Source: Lysobacterales bacterium (lineage in GTDB: Bacteria; Pseudomonadota; Gammaproteobacteria; Xanthomonadales; S139-57). Taken from it: a stretch of 9,113 bases of DNA. The DNA lies in assembly GCA_026993285.1 (NCBI GenBank), contig JALWTZ010000034.1:1-9113 (forward strand), in the 5' to 3' direction. Shown piece by piece: positions 1 to 7,003 of the stretch (positions are counted from its first letter, which is position 1; every line of letters begins with the position of its first letter). The translations under genes were made by a program, and so were the position numbers. The notes beneath the pieces were generated by a model. That model ran no database searches. It saw only the letters and a list, made by a program, of their open reading frames with translations, and was not told the origin of the DNA.

Positions 1-3000
1 CAGCTGGCATCGGTTGCGTCGATGTTGAAATCCAGGCTCAGGGTGCCGCTGTTGGCGGTATCCAGTTCCGCCTGGCCGTTGTTGTAGCGGAAGCGGTACA
101 GGCCGCCATTGCCGGTGCTGAATACGCCATTGACCACATCGCCAATGCCCAGGAACCATTCCGGATCACCATTCTGGTCATAGGAATAGAAGTACAGGTA
201 GTACTGGTCACCCTGTTTCTGCAGTTCGAAGCCGTGACCGTTGCGGGTGGGGTCATAGCCCATGCCGCGGTAGGGGCGGAAACCATCCTCGCAACCGGTG
301 GAACAGACCATGCCGGCCGACCACTGGGTGCCGGTGATTTCCAGATCATCCAGCCAGAAACCACCGCCGATTGTGGCAGAGCCTTCATCAGTGACCATGC
401 GGAAGCGGATCTGGATTTCCTCGTTGGCATAATCGGTGCCCAGTGACACCAGCGCTTGTCGCCAGCTGTCCTGTTTGCCGGACCAGGCCATTCTGCCGGG
501 TGCCGTGTTGTTGATATACAGGCGGCCGTCATAGGGGACGGTGGAGCGCTCGCCAATGTCCACCCATTCAGCCGGATTGCTGCGCGTGCGCAATTCCATC
601 ACGGCCCCGTCCCAGTACTGCTCGGCATTGCCTTCGCTGTCATAGCGCAGGGCAAAACGGATGTCGACCGGATCATTGCCGGTAGTCAGCCACGGTGTGC
701 TCAGGGTGGCATCACCGAGCCGGGGCAGATCCTGTACAAACCACGACTGACTGCCGCTGTTGGCCTGGGTAGCAACCCGCTTCCATTCCAGACCGCCGTA
801 GCGGCTTTCCTGGCTCATCAGGGTATCGGCATCCTCGGCATCTTCCGTGAAGGCGGCAGTTTGCAGGTTGTCGTTGGCATGGGTCGTCAGGCTGACATTC
901 TGGCTGAAGCTGCCGCCATCATGGCTGACCTGTACCGTGATCGAGCTGTTTTGCATGCAGGTGCTGTCGGTACCGTTGTGGTTGTGCAGGGTGAAATGCA
1001 CGGTGGCGCTGGCACCGGCGGCGAGGGTGCCGATGGTCTTGCCGATGGGCAGGATTTCCACCCCGGCCAGTCCCAGTGAGGGATGAACCACCACCTGGCT
1101 GAGCGTGTCATGGCCCAGATTGCGAACGGTCAGTGGCAGGATGGCGGTCTCACCGGGCTCCAGGTAGTTGTCCTGGTTGCAGCTGCCGGCGGTTTGCAGC
1201 TCGCCGGCTTCCACGGCCAGGGTCTGGCGAGTGGCCTTGAATACGCCACGGCCATGGGTGCCAATGAACAGGGTGTTGTCATCGTTCCAGATCAACTGTA
1301 CCACGCGGGTGAAGGCGGTGCCGTGGTCATAGCGGCTCCAGCTGATGTCGGTGCCGGAGAGAATGCCGGTCCACAGGCCGAGTTCGGTGCCCAGCCAGAG
1401 GCGGTTGGGTTCTACCGGGTCCACCTGGATGCTCCAGGTGGGAATGGCCGGCAGGTTGGACTGGATGCTGACCCAGCTTTGACCGCCATTGGTGGTCATG
1501 CGCACCCGGTTGAAGCCGTAGCCACCGACGGTGACATAGAGGGTCTGGCCGGTGGTGTCGTTGGGGTCGACCAGCACCGAGGTGATGGTATCGAGGAAAT
1601 CCCCGTTGTTGATGCGGGTGACGACCGGAGCACTGTCGATGTTGTCGATACGATAGACACTGCCACCGTAGTCTCCATAGAACACCTGGCTGCCGTCATG
1701 GGGATTGAAGCTTATGGCTGACGCGTTGCTGGTACCTTCGATGGCATTCCAAACGGGCGTTGTGCCAAAAGCATTACTCATGTAGTAGATCGCATCATAG
1801 GCGGCGGCCAGCAAACGGTTTTCGTCATTGGAATCCATGGCCAGCGGGGTCACGAATGGCGCGTCCGCGCTGTCCGGCAATGTCAATGCCGTTTTCGAGG
1901 AGCCGAAGTTTTCGGACTTGAAGATGGCGCCATTCTGCAGTTCGCCGATCAGATGACCGTCATTCTGCCGGCTCCAGACGGTCATCATGCCGTCTCCACC
2001 GATCCATTCCACCCATTCGCTCTTGTCACCGAAGAAAATCTGCGAGCCGTTGTCTTGGTTGCCTGCCGCGATATGCACCCCATCCGGGCTGACGGCAATG
2101 CCGTAGGGCTGGGCAATGTTGAGCCCATGATCGAGGGAAATCCAGTTTATGCCACCATCGAAACTGCGGTAGATGCCGCCGTCGGTGCCTTGCCAGATGC
2201 TGCCATCCGGCCCAATGGTGTAGTTGTGATGGTCCGCATGCGTGGCACGATGAACCTTGCCCACATTGTCGTAGCTGAAGCTGGTTTGGGAAATAGTGTC
2301 ACCGCCATCGCTGGTCTTGAACATGCTGATGGCACCCATGTAGGCGGTGTCCGGGTCCGCGGGATCCACGGTGAGTGCCAGGTCGTACCAGGCCTGACCC
2401 TCAATAAAGTTTTCCGTGGAGGCCGTCTTGTAAAAGCTGCTGGCGCCATCATCACTGCGCCACAGGCCACGGGTTTCCGAGTTGCCGTTGGCGGCGGCCA
2501 CATACAGGCGGCCATTGCTGGCGAAGGCTACTTCCATGCGGCCCAGATCATTGACCGGCAGGCCATTGCCCTCATCCAGCTTGACCCAGTTCTGTCCCTG
2601 GTCATCGCTACGCATCAGGTAGTTCAGGGAATCACCTACGGTAAAGGTGGCATTGACAGTGTCCGCGTTGAGTGCGTCCTTGATCTGGTTGCCGATTTCC
2701 AGGGAAACCATCAGTGCCGGGATGGTGATTTCGTTGTTGGGGTCGTCACCACCCATCTGGATATAACCGCCATCCACATTGTTGGCAATTACCACGGCCA
2801 CGGCACCATTGGCCTGGGCCCGCTTGACCTTGTCGACAAAAGTGCAGGTGCCCCGGTCGATCAGGGCGATCTTGCCGCCGAGATCCTGGGTGAAATCTTC
2901 ACAGGCGTCCGTAGCCGTGCCGGTACCGTCGTTGATCAGTTTCAGATCGGCAGTGAGCATATCCGGTTGAATTACAGGCCCGAAGGAAGCGCCTCCGGAT

Positions 3001-3887
3001 TCGATTTCGCCACGCAAATCCGCCGGACTGTTGATTTTCAGAATGGGGGGTGCCCCGCTTTCACTGCCGTAGTGCACGGCCACGGCCATCTGGGTATTGG
3101 CCGGATTGGCCTTGACATCCACAAAGCCGCGACCACCGCCTTCCGTATTGGCCACCTTGCTGAAACTCTGGCCAAGATCCTCCGAGCGAAACAGGCCATC
3201 ACGGGTAGCGGCCAGCAGCACATTGCTGCCGGGTATGCGTGCCACCCGGTTGACATACTTGAAGTTACTGGTCTTGGTGGCGGAGAGCTGGGACCAGGTT
3301 TCGCCAAAATCTTCCGAGACAAAAATGCCCGCGCCGGATTGCGCGTCAATGTTGAAGAAGCCCTCTCCGGTACCGGCGAACAGACGATCCGGGTTGTCCG
3401 GATCGACGATCAGACTGGAAATGGCCAGCGTGGGCAGAAAATCGTCGATGGCCTTCCAGTGCTCGCCACCGTCGGTGGTTTTCCAGAAACCACCGGCTAC
3501 CGCGCCAATGACAGCGGTATCCGGATGATCGGGGTGAATGGCAATGGCGCGAACACGGCCACCGAAATCACCTGGCCCCATTTCCTCAAAAGCCAGGTTG
3601 ACCAGCTGGTCATGGCTTTTGCTCAGGGCACGTTGCTGTTCGGCCTTGCGAATGACATGCATGGCGTCCAGCTTCAACTGTTCCGGATTCTGCCCCTTGG
3701 GTGCGCGGGTACGCGCGGCCCACCACTGGCGGGCAAGATCCGGTCGGTCGCGCTTGGCTTCCTTCTCGATGAGACGGGCTTGCTTGACAGGCGAGTTGAG
3801 CGCCTGTGTTTGTTGTGACCATTGCATCCCACCCAGTATCCCCAGGGCTGCGACCATGGTCAGGCCGGTGATTGTCTTGTTGAACAT
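1..3887 (-). CDS. Large secreted BNR/VPS10-type beta-propeller protein with inserted PA domain (3' end outside window)
   Basis: The frame is open for 1295 codons from ATG 3885-3887 to the left edge. An SD-like GAGAG lies 5 nt before the ATG. Residues 1-29 look like a Sec signal peptide (charged N-K, hydrophobic core, likely cleavage after T-Q-A at 29). Propeller blades carry Asp-box (BNR) motifs such as KTTDGGEHW (~136), SEDFGETW (~189), RSEDLGQSF (~232), RSDDQGQNW (~424), RSFDGGINW (~572) and TTNGGQSW (~797). H550-A-D-H-H554 and GNQDNGS 609-615 match family-typical propeller positions. A PA domain interrupts the propeller at ~300-410 (GKIALIDRGTCTF, with C329 and C348). The propeller ends near GTHGRGVF at 876. 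A CARDB/Ig-like region (~900-1000), a jelly-roll-like region ending in GGGFWLDDLEITG (1174-1186) and a C-terminal module with GYDPTRNGHGF (1210-1220) follow. Sialidase or peptidase activity is not shown; binding or scaffolding at the cell surface is equally possible. Annotation lists may miss this gene because its stop is outside the window. Confidence 0.9.
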   Translation of the reverse strand, partial: MFNKTITGLTMVAALGILGGMQWSQQTQALNSPVKQARLIEKEAKRDRPDLARQWWAARTRAPKGQNPEQLKLDAMHVIRKAEQQRALSKSHDQLVNLAFEEMGPGDFGGRVRAIAIHPDHPDTAVIGAVAGGFWKTTDGGEHWKAIDDFLPTLAISSLIVDPDNPDRLFAGTGEGFFNIDAQSGAGIFVSEDFGETWSQLSATKTSNFKYVNRVARIPGSNVLLAATRDGLFRSEDLGQSFSKVANTEGGGRGFVDVKANPANTQMAVAVHYGSESGAPPILKINSPADLRGEIESGGASFGPVIQPDMLTADLKLINDGTGTATDACEDFTQDLGGKIALIDRGTCTFVDKVKRAQANGAVAVVIANNVDGGYIQMGGDDPNNEITIPALMVSLEIGNQIKDALNADTVNATFTVGDSLNYLMRSDDQGQNWVKLDEGNGLPVNDLGRMEVAFASNGRLYVAAANGNSETRGLWRSDDGASSFYKTASTENFIEGQAWYDLALTVDPADPDTAYMGAISMFKTSDGGDTISQTSFSYDNVGKVHRATHADHHNYTIGPDGSIWQGTDGGIYRSFDGGINWISLDHGLNIAQPYGIAVSPDGVHIAAGNQDNGSQIFFGDKSEWVEWIGGDGMMTVWSRQNDGHLIGELQNGAIFKSENFGSSKTALTLPDSADAPFVTPLAMDSNDENRLLAAAYDAIYYMSNAFGTTPVWNAIEGTSNASAISFNPHDGSQVFYGDYGGSVYRIDNIDSAPVVTRINNGDFLDTITSVLVDPNDTTGQTLYVTVGGYGFNRVRMTTNGGQSWVSIQSNLPAIPTWSIQVDPVEPNRLWLGTELGLWTGILSGTDISWSRYDHGTAFTRVVQLIWNDDNTLFIGTHGRGVFKATRQTLAVEAGELQTAGSCNQDNYLEPGETAILPLTVRNLGHDTLSQVVVHPSLGLAGVEILPIGKTIGTLAAGASATVHFTLHNHNGTDSTCMQNSSITVQVSHDGGSFSQNVSLTTHANDNLQTAAFTEDAEDADTLMSQESRYGGLEWKRVATQANSGSQSWFVQDLPRLGDATLSTPWLTTGNDPVDIRFALRYDSEGNAEQYWDGAVMELRTRSNPAEWVDIGERSTVPYDGRLYINNTAPGRMAWSGKQDSWRQALVSLGTDYANEEIQIRFRMVTDEGSATIGGGFWLDDLEITGTQWSAGMVCSTGCEDGFRPYRGMGYDPTRNGHGFELQKQGDQYYLYFYSYDQNGDPEWFLGIGDVVNGVFSTGNGGLYRFRYNNGQAELDTANSGTLSLDFNIDATDAS
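2660..2990 (-). other. PA (protease-associated) domain inserted between propeller blades
   Basis: Residues ~300-410 of the large secreted protein read as a PA domain. The core G-G-K-I-A-L-I-D-R-G-T-C-T-F is followed by K-x-x-x-A-Q-x-N-G-A-V-A-V-V-I-A-N-N and then I-P-A-L-M-V-S. Cys329 and Cys348 sit where PA domains often form a disulphide, which fits an exported protein. PA domains usually serve as substrate- or protein-binding lids on secreted peptidases and on some propeller proteins. No peptidase catalytic motif is visible in the part of the protein that can be seen. Confidence 0.8.
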
Positions 3888-4005
3888 TTCCACTCTCTTC
3901 ACTTGAAAGATTTGAACCGAACAGCAAAACGCAATCTATCCCAAAAGGCAAGTATCGAAATGTATCAAAGGTCACGCCTTGCCCTGGAATTTGACCGGAT
4001 TCGCA

Positions 4006-4034
4006 TGGATATCTGACAGTTGAGCCTCTACAAT
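4006..4034 (+). promoter_or_regulatory. Candidate sigma70-type promoter of hemE
   Basis: TGGATA (4006-4011, 4 of 6 matches to TTGACA) and TACAAT (4029-4034, 5 of 6 matches to TATAAT) are separated by exactly 17 bp. Transcription would begin near 4041, leaving a leader of about 21 nt that includes the ribosome binding site. This would also argue against a hemE start upstream of 4041. It was found by eye only. Confidence 0.45.
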
Positions 4035-4049
4035 GTGCCTCTTTGTTTC

Positions 4050-4053
4050 AGGA
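4050..4053 (+). promoter_or_regulatory. Ribosome binding site of hemE
   Basis: AGGA lies 8 nt before ATG 4062. It supports this ATG over the TTG at 4020, which would add 14 residues that have no counterpart in HemE proteins and would lie over the candidate -10 box. Confidence 0.7.
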
Positions 4054-4061
4054 TCGGACCC

Positions 4062-5123
4062 ATGACACTGAAAAATGACCGTTTTCTCAAGGCGTTGATG
4101 CGCCAGCCGGTGGACCGTACCCCGGTCTGGATCATGCGCCAGGCAGGTCGTTACCTGCCGGAATACCGGGCCACAAGGGAGAAGGCTGGCAGCTTCATGC
4201 AACTGTGCCAGACCCCGGAACTGGCCTGTGAAGTGACCCTGCAGCCGTTGGAGCGCTTCGAGCTGGATGCGGCCATTCTCTTTTCCGACATTCTCACCAT
4301 TCCCGATGCCATGGGTCTGGAGCTGTACTTCACCACCGGCGAGGGCCCGGCCTTCCGCAAGCCGGTGCAGAGCCGGGCAGCGGTGGATGCCCTGCCGGAG
4401 CTGGACCCGGAAACGGAACTGCGTTATGTGATGGATGCCGTGCGCCTGATCCGCCGCGAGCTGAATGGCCGGGTGCCGCTGATCGGCTTTTCCGGCAGCC
4501 CCTGGACGCTGGCCACCTATATGGTGGAAGGGGGCAGCAGCAAGAACTTCGCCCGTATCAAGGGCCTGCTGTTCGACGAGCCGGAAACCGCCCATCGCCT
4601 GCTGGACAAGCTGGCCACCGCCGTGGCGGCCTACCTGAATGCCCAGATTGCCGCCGGTGCCCAGGCGGTGATGATTTTCGATACCTGGGGCGGGCTTTTG
4701 ATGCCAGAGCATTTTCGTGCCTTCTCGCTGGCCTACATGCAACGGGTGGTGGAACAACTGCGGCGTGAGCGGGAAGGCCGGCCCGTGCCGGTGATTCTGT
4801 TCAGCAAGGGGGCCGACGGGCATCTTGAAACCATGGCCGACACCGGCTGTGACGCGCTGGGCGTGGACTGGACCATCGAAATCGGTCAGGCCCGGGCACG
4901 GGTTGGCCATCGCGTGGCCCTGCAGGGCAACCTGGACCCCAGTGCGCTGTATGCTTCACCGGAAACCATTCGACGGGAAGTGCGGAAAGTACTCGAGTCT
5001 TATGGATCGGGCAGCGGGCATGTGTTTAACCTGGGCCATGGCATTCATCCGGAAATCAATCCGGAGCATGTCAAGGTGCTGGTCGATGCGGTCCATGAGC
5101 TGAGCGAGCCACTGCACCGCTGA
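4062..5123 (+). CDS. hemE: Uroporphyrinogen decarboxylase
   Basis: This cytosolic enzyme decarboxylates the four acetate side chains of uroporphyrinogen III to give coproporphyrinogen III in heme biosynthesis; it needs no cofactor. The product is 353 aa, against about 354 in E. coli, and is collinear with it from the N-terminal LKNDRFLKAL to the final HR. The first family signature PVWIMRQAGR is at 21-30, with substrate-binding Arg26 and Arg30. The second, GFSGSPWTLATYMVEG, is at 142-157 and includes Tyr153. FSDILTIPDAMG carries the catalytic Asp76, and FNLGHGI carries His326. All expected active-site residues are present, so the enzyme should be functional. It is the first gene of a tight plus-strand cluster; the next start lies 4 nt after its stop. 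Confidence 0.98.
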   Translation: MTLKNDRFLKALMRQPVDRTPVWIMRQAGRYLPEYRATREKAGSFMQLCQTPELACEVTLQPLERFELDAAILFSDILTIPDAMGLELYFTTGEGPAFRKPVQSRAAVDALPELDPETELRYVMDAVRLIRRELNGRVPLIGFSGSPWTLATYMVEGGSSKNFARIKGLLFDEPETAHRLLDKLATAVAAYLNAQIAAGAQAVMIFDTWGGLLMPEHFRAFSLAYMQRVVEQLRREREGRPVPVILFSKGADGHLETMADTGCDALGVDWTIEIGQARARVGHRVALQGNLDPSALYASPETIRREVRKVLESYGSGSGHVFNLGHGIHPEINPEHVKVLVDAVHELSEPLHR

Positions 5124-5127
5124 AGCC

Positions 5128-5931
5128 ATGGAAAAACTGGGGCAGGGCCAGATTCGCAAGATGCAGGTGCTGGGGCTGGAGCCCCAGGTCCAGTACGCCT
5201 TGCCGCTGGGCGAGACGGTATTGCCGTTGAATGAGCGGATTGGTCAGCCCATCAAACTGGTATTTCAGGGCGAGATCCGCTGCCTGAACTGTGGTCGGGC
5301 CACCCGCAAGAGCTATTGCCAGGGGCACTGCTACCCTTGCAGCCAGCGGCTGGCCGCCTGCGACCTGTGCATACTCAAGCCGGAAACCTGCAAATACCAC
5401 CAGGGCCAGTGCCGGGAGCCGGAATGGGGCCAGGCCCACTGCCTGCAACCCCACGTGATCTATCTGGCCAACACCTCCGGCCTGAAAGTGGGCATCACCC
5501 GCCGTTCACAGATTCCGGTTCGCTGGGTGGATCAGGGTGCCGTACAGGCCCTGCCGCTGCTGGAAGTGGACGAACGCATGCATGCCGGCCTGGTGGAGGT
5601 GGAACTGGCTCGCGTGATGGCGGACAAGACCAACTGGCGGGCCCTGCTCAAGGGGGAGCCGGAATGCATCGATCTGGCATCCCTGGCAGAGGAACACCTG
5701 CAGCAACTGGAATGGCCGGCGATTGCTGTTCGTCGTCTGCCGATGGATGGAGAAGTACGCCTTAACTATCCGGTACTGGAATATCCGCAGAAAATCGTCT
5801 CGCACAACCTGGACAAGCAACCCGAGCTGGAAGGCACCCTGCTGGGCATCAAGGGGCAGTATCTGATACTGGATACCGCCGTGATCAATCTGCGCAAATA
5901 CGGGGGCTATGTGCTGGAGGTGCATGGGTGA
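5128..5931 (+). CDS. DUF2797 family protein, Cys-rich with a GIY-YIG-like segment
   Basis: The 267-aa product matches my memory of the DUF2797 family; its function is unknown. After an N-terminal beta-rich part (1-50), ten cysteines lie in residues 52-105 (C52, C55, C64, C68, C71, C78, C81, C88, C95, C105) with H67, H91 and H104, suggesting two or more zinc sites. Residues 109-138 (HVIYLANTSGLKVGITRR, then R132-W and Q-G-A) resemble the start of GIY-YIG domains of the T5orf172/MUG113 sort, with Tyr112, Gly122, Arg132 and a possible metal-binding Glu157 or Glu159 in the next helix. A conserved-looking C-terminal stretch GTLLGIKGQYLILDT is at 236-250. No signal peptide is visible, so it should be cytosolic. 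The start is 4 nt after hemE with no clear SD, so translation is probably coupled; ATG 5161 is a less likely start. The family call is confident, but nuclease activity is only a hypothesis. Confidence 0.9.
   Translation: MEKLGQGQIRKMQVLGLEPQVQYALPLGETVLPLNERIGQPIKLVFQGEIRCLNCGRATRKSYCQGHCYPCSQRLAACDLCILKPETCKYHQGQCREPEWGQAHCLQPHVIYLANTSGLKVGITRRSQIPVRWVDQGAVQALPLLEVDERMHAGLVEVELARVMADKTNWRALLKGEPECIDLASLAEEHLQQLEWPAIAVRRLPMDGEVRLNYPVLEYPQKIVSHNLDKQPELEGTLLGIKGQYLILDTAVINLRKYGGYVLEVHG
5916..5920 (+). promoter_or_regulatory. Ribosome binding site fixing the GTG start of apbE
   Basis: GGAGG lies inside the end of the DUF2797 gene, 7 nt before GTG 5928-5930. Its strength and spacing decide for the GTG start, which also gives a complete lipoprotein signal. 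Confidence 0.8.
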
Positions 5932-6956
5932 GAAGAGCCCTGCTGCTGTTACTGGCCCTCTGGTTACAGGGTTGTTCCACGCCACCTCCAGCCCTGCACC
6001 GACAGTTGTATGTTTTCGGTACCCTGGTGGACGTACAGGCCTATGGTGTCGATGAGGCACAGTTCAGTCAGGCCGTGACTGCATTGCAACAGCGCTTTCA
6101 GGCCATGCATCGGGACTGGCATGCCTGGAAAGGCGATGGCAGGCTGATTCGCCTCAACCGGGCCTTTGCCCAGGGGCGCTGTGCAGCGCATGACCCGGAA
6201 CTGGAAGCCATCATTCGCCGTGCCCGGCAATATGAAGTGCAAAGCGGGGGAAATTTCAACCCGGCCATTGGCCGCCTGATCGAATTGTGGGGATTTCATA
6301 CCGATGATTTTCCCATCGAGGGCCCGCCACCGGAGGATCGGGCGATTCAGGCCTTGCTGGCGCAGCGGCCTTCCCTGACGGATATCCAGATCGATGAACG
6401 GGGAATCTGCAGCGAAAACCCTGCGGTTATGCTGGATCTGGGAGGATTTGCCAAGGGACTGGCCGTGGATGAGGCGCTGGCGATTCTGGCCGGGTATGGC
6501 ATCCGCGATGCCATCGTCAACGCCGGCGGGGATTTGCGCGTGGCCGGGCAGCATGGTACGAGAAACTGGCAGGTGGCGGTGCGGGACCCTGGCCGTGGTG
6601 ATGCCTTGCTGCGCATAGCCGCCCGGGATGGCGAGGCCATTTTCACCTCAGGCAACTATTTCCGCTATCGGGCCTATGCGGGCGAGCGCTATGCCCATAT
6701 TCTCGATCCAAAAACCGGTTATCCGGTGCAGGAAATCCAATCGGCTACGGTGATTGCGCCCGATGGCGCGCTGGCCGATGCGGCGGCTACGGCCCTGGTG
6801 GTTGCCGGGGTGGAACAGGCCTTGCAAGTGGCCGGGCACATGGGTCTGGAACAGATTCTTCTGGTGGATGCTTCCGGCACGGTCTGGCTGACACCGGCCA
6901 TGAAAAAGCGTGTGCGGTATATTCGCGCACCCGTTGCGGAACGGATTCTGCGGTAG
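5928..6956 (+). CDS. apbE: FAD:protein FMN transferase, ApbE family lipoprotein
   Basis: ApbE takes FMN from FAD and attaches it through a phosphoester to Ser/Thr of target proteins (NqrB/NqrC, RnfD/RnfG, NosR types) on the periplasmic side, using Mg2+. The 342-aa product starts with a lipoprotein signal: Arg2-Arg3, a Leu-rich core, lipobox LQGC with lipidated Cys16, and Ser17 at +2, which suggests outer-membrane sorting. Family motifs follow in order: GTLVDVQAYG (31-40), GGNFNPAIG (107-115), DLGGFAKGLAVD (170-181), NAGGDLR (198-204), TSGNYFRYR (240-248), HILDPKTGYP (257-266) and ADAAATAL (283-290), with likely metal ligands Asp284 and Thr288. No key residue seems missing. The GTG start overlaps the DUF2797 stop (GTGA), so the genes are translationally coupled. 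No flavinylation target is encoded in the window. Confidence 0.96.
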   Translation: MRRALLLLLALWLQGCSTPPPALHRQLYVFGTLVDVQAYGVDEAQFSQAVTALQQRFQAMHRDWHAWKGDGRLIRLNRAFAQGRCAAHDPELEAIIRRARQYEVQSGGNFNPAIGRLIELWGFHTDDFPIEGPPPEDRAIQALLAQRPSLTDIQIDERGICSENPAVMLDLGGFAKGLAVDEALAILAGYGIRDAIVNAGGDLRVAGQHGTRNWQVAVRDPGRGDALLRIAARDGEAIFTSGNYFRYRAYAGERYAHILDPKTGYPVQEIQSATVIAPDGALADAAATALVVAGVEQALQVAGHMGLEQILLVDASGTVWLTPAMKKRVRYIRAPVAERILR

Positions 6957-6978
6957 GATTTATACGCTGAATGATCAA

Positions 6979-6996
6979 CCGGGCATTGCTGCCCGG
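6979..6996. terminator. Hairpin between convergent genes, possible bidirectional terminator
   Basis: CCGGGCA-TTGC-TGCCCGG forms a perfect 7-bp GC-rich stem with a 4-nt loop in the 47-nt gap between the apbE stop (6956) and the HD-GYP stop (7004-7006). No uninterrupted T-run follows on either strand: the plus strand reaches TTTT only at 7011-7014, and the minus strand reads TTGATCATT. Termination is therefore plausible from position and stem, but the element is not canonical. Confidence 0.5.
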
Positions 6997-7003
6997 AACC
7001 GGC

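Larger units (their letters stand above)
3888..4061. promoter_or_regulatory. Divergent intergenic region between the secreted propeller gene and hemE
   Basis: This 174-nt AT-richer region holds the 5' signals of two divergent genes. On the plus strand there is a fair sigma70-like promoter for hemE (listed separately). For the minus-strand gene I find only weak candidates: a TTGATA-like -35 at 3963-3968 without a good -10 at the right distance, and TAGATT at 3933-3938 with a poor -35. I see no riboswitch-like structure or strong palindrome. Confidence 0.6.

Noticed and set aside
456..1721. Plus-strand open frames of 207 and 212 codons
   Set aside because: They are shadows of the CARDB-like and propeller-end parts of the minus-strand gene, with no family resemblance.
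1953..3818. Long plus-strand open frame of 621 codons
   Set aside because: It is exactly antisense to the secreted propeller gene, has no recognisable domain and an odd composition (very rich in Gly, Val, Ala, Ile), and has no ribosome binding site. The opposite strand has a signal peptide and clear motifs.
3610..3975. Minus-strand frame of 121 codons overlapping the start of the secreted protein
   Set aside because: It is in a different frame from the propeller gene and has no motif; the true start with signal peptide and GAGAG is at 3887.
4020..4061. TTG at 4020 as an alternative hemE start
   Set aside because: It adds 14 residues absent from HemE proteins, overlaps the candidate -10 box, and has no SD, while ATG 4062 has AGGA at good spacing.
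3972..4910. Minus-strand open frame of 312 codons over hemE
   Set aside because: It is antisense to a fully convincing hemE and shows no domain; such frames are common opposite GC-rich genes.
5506..6554. Minus-strand frames of 184 and 196 codons across DUF2797 and apbE
   Set aside because: They are antisense to two recognised genes with motifs throughout, and show no domain or start signals.
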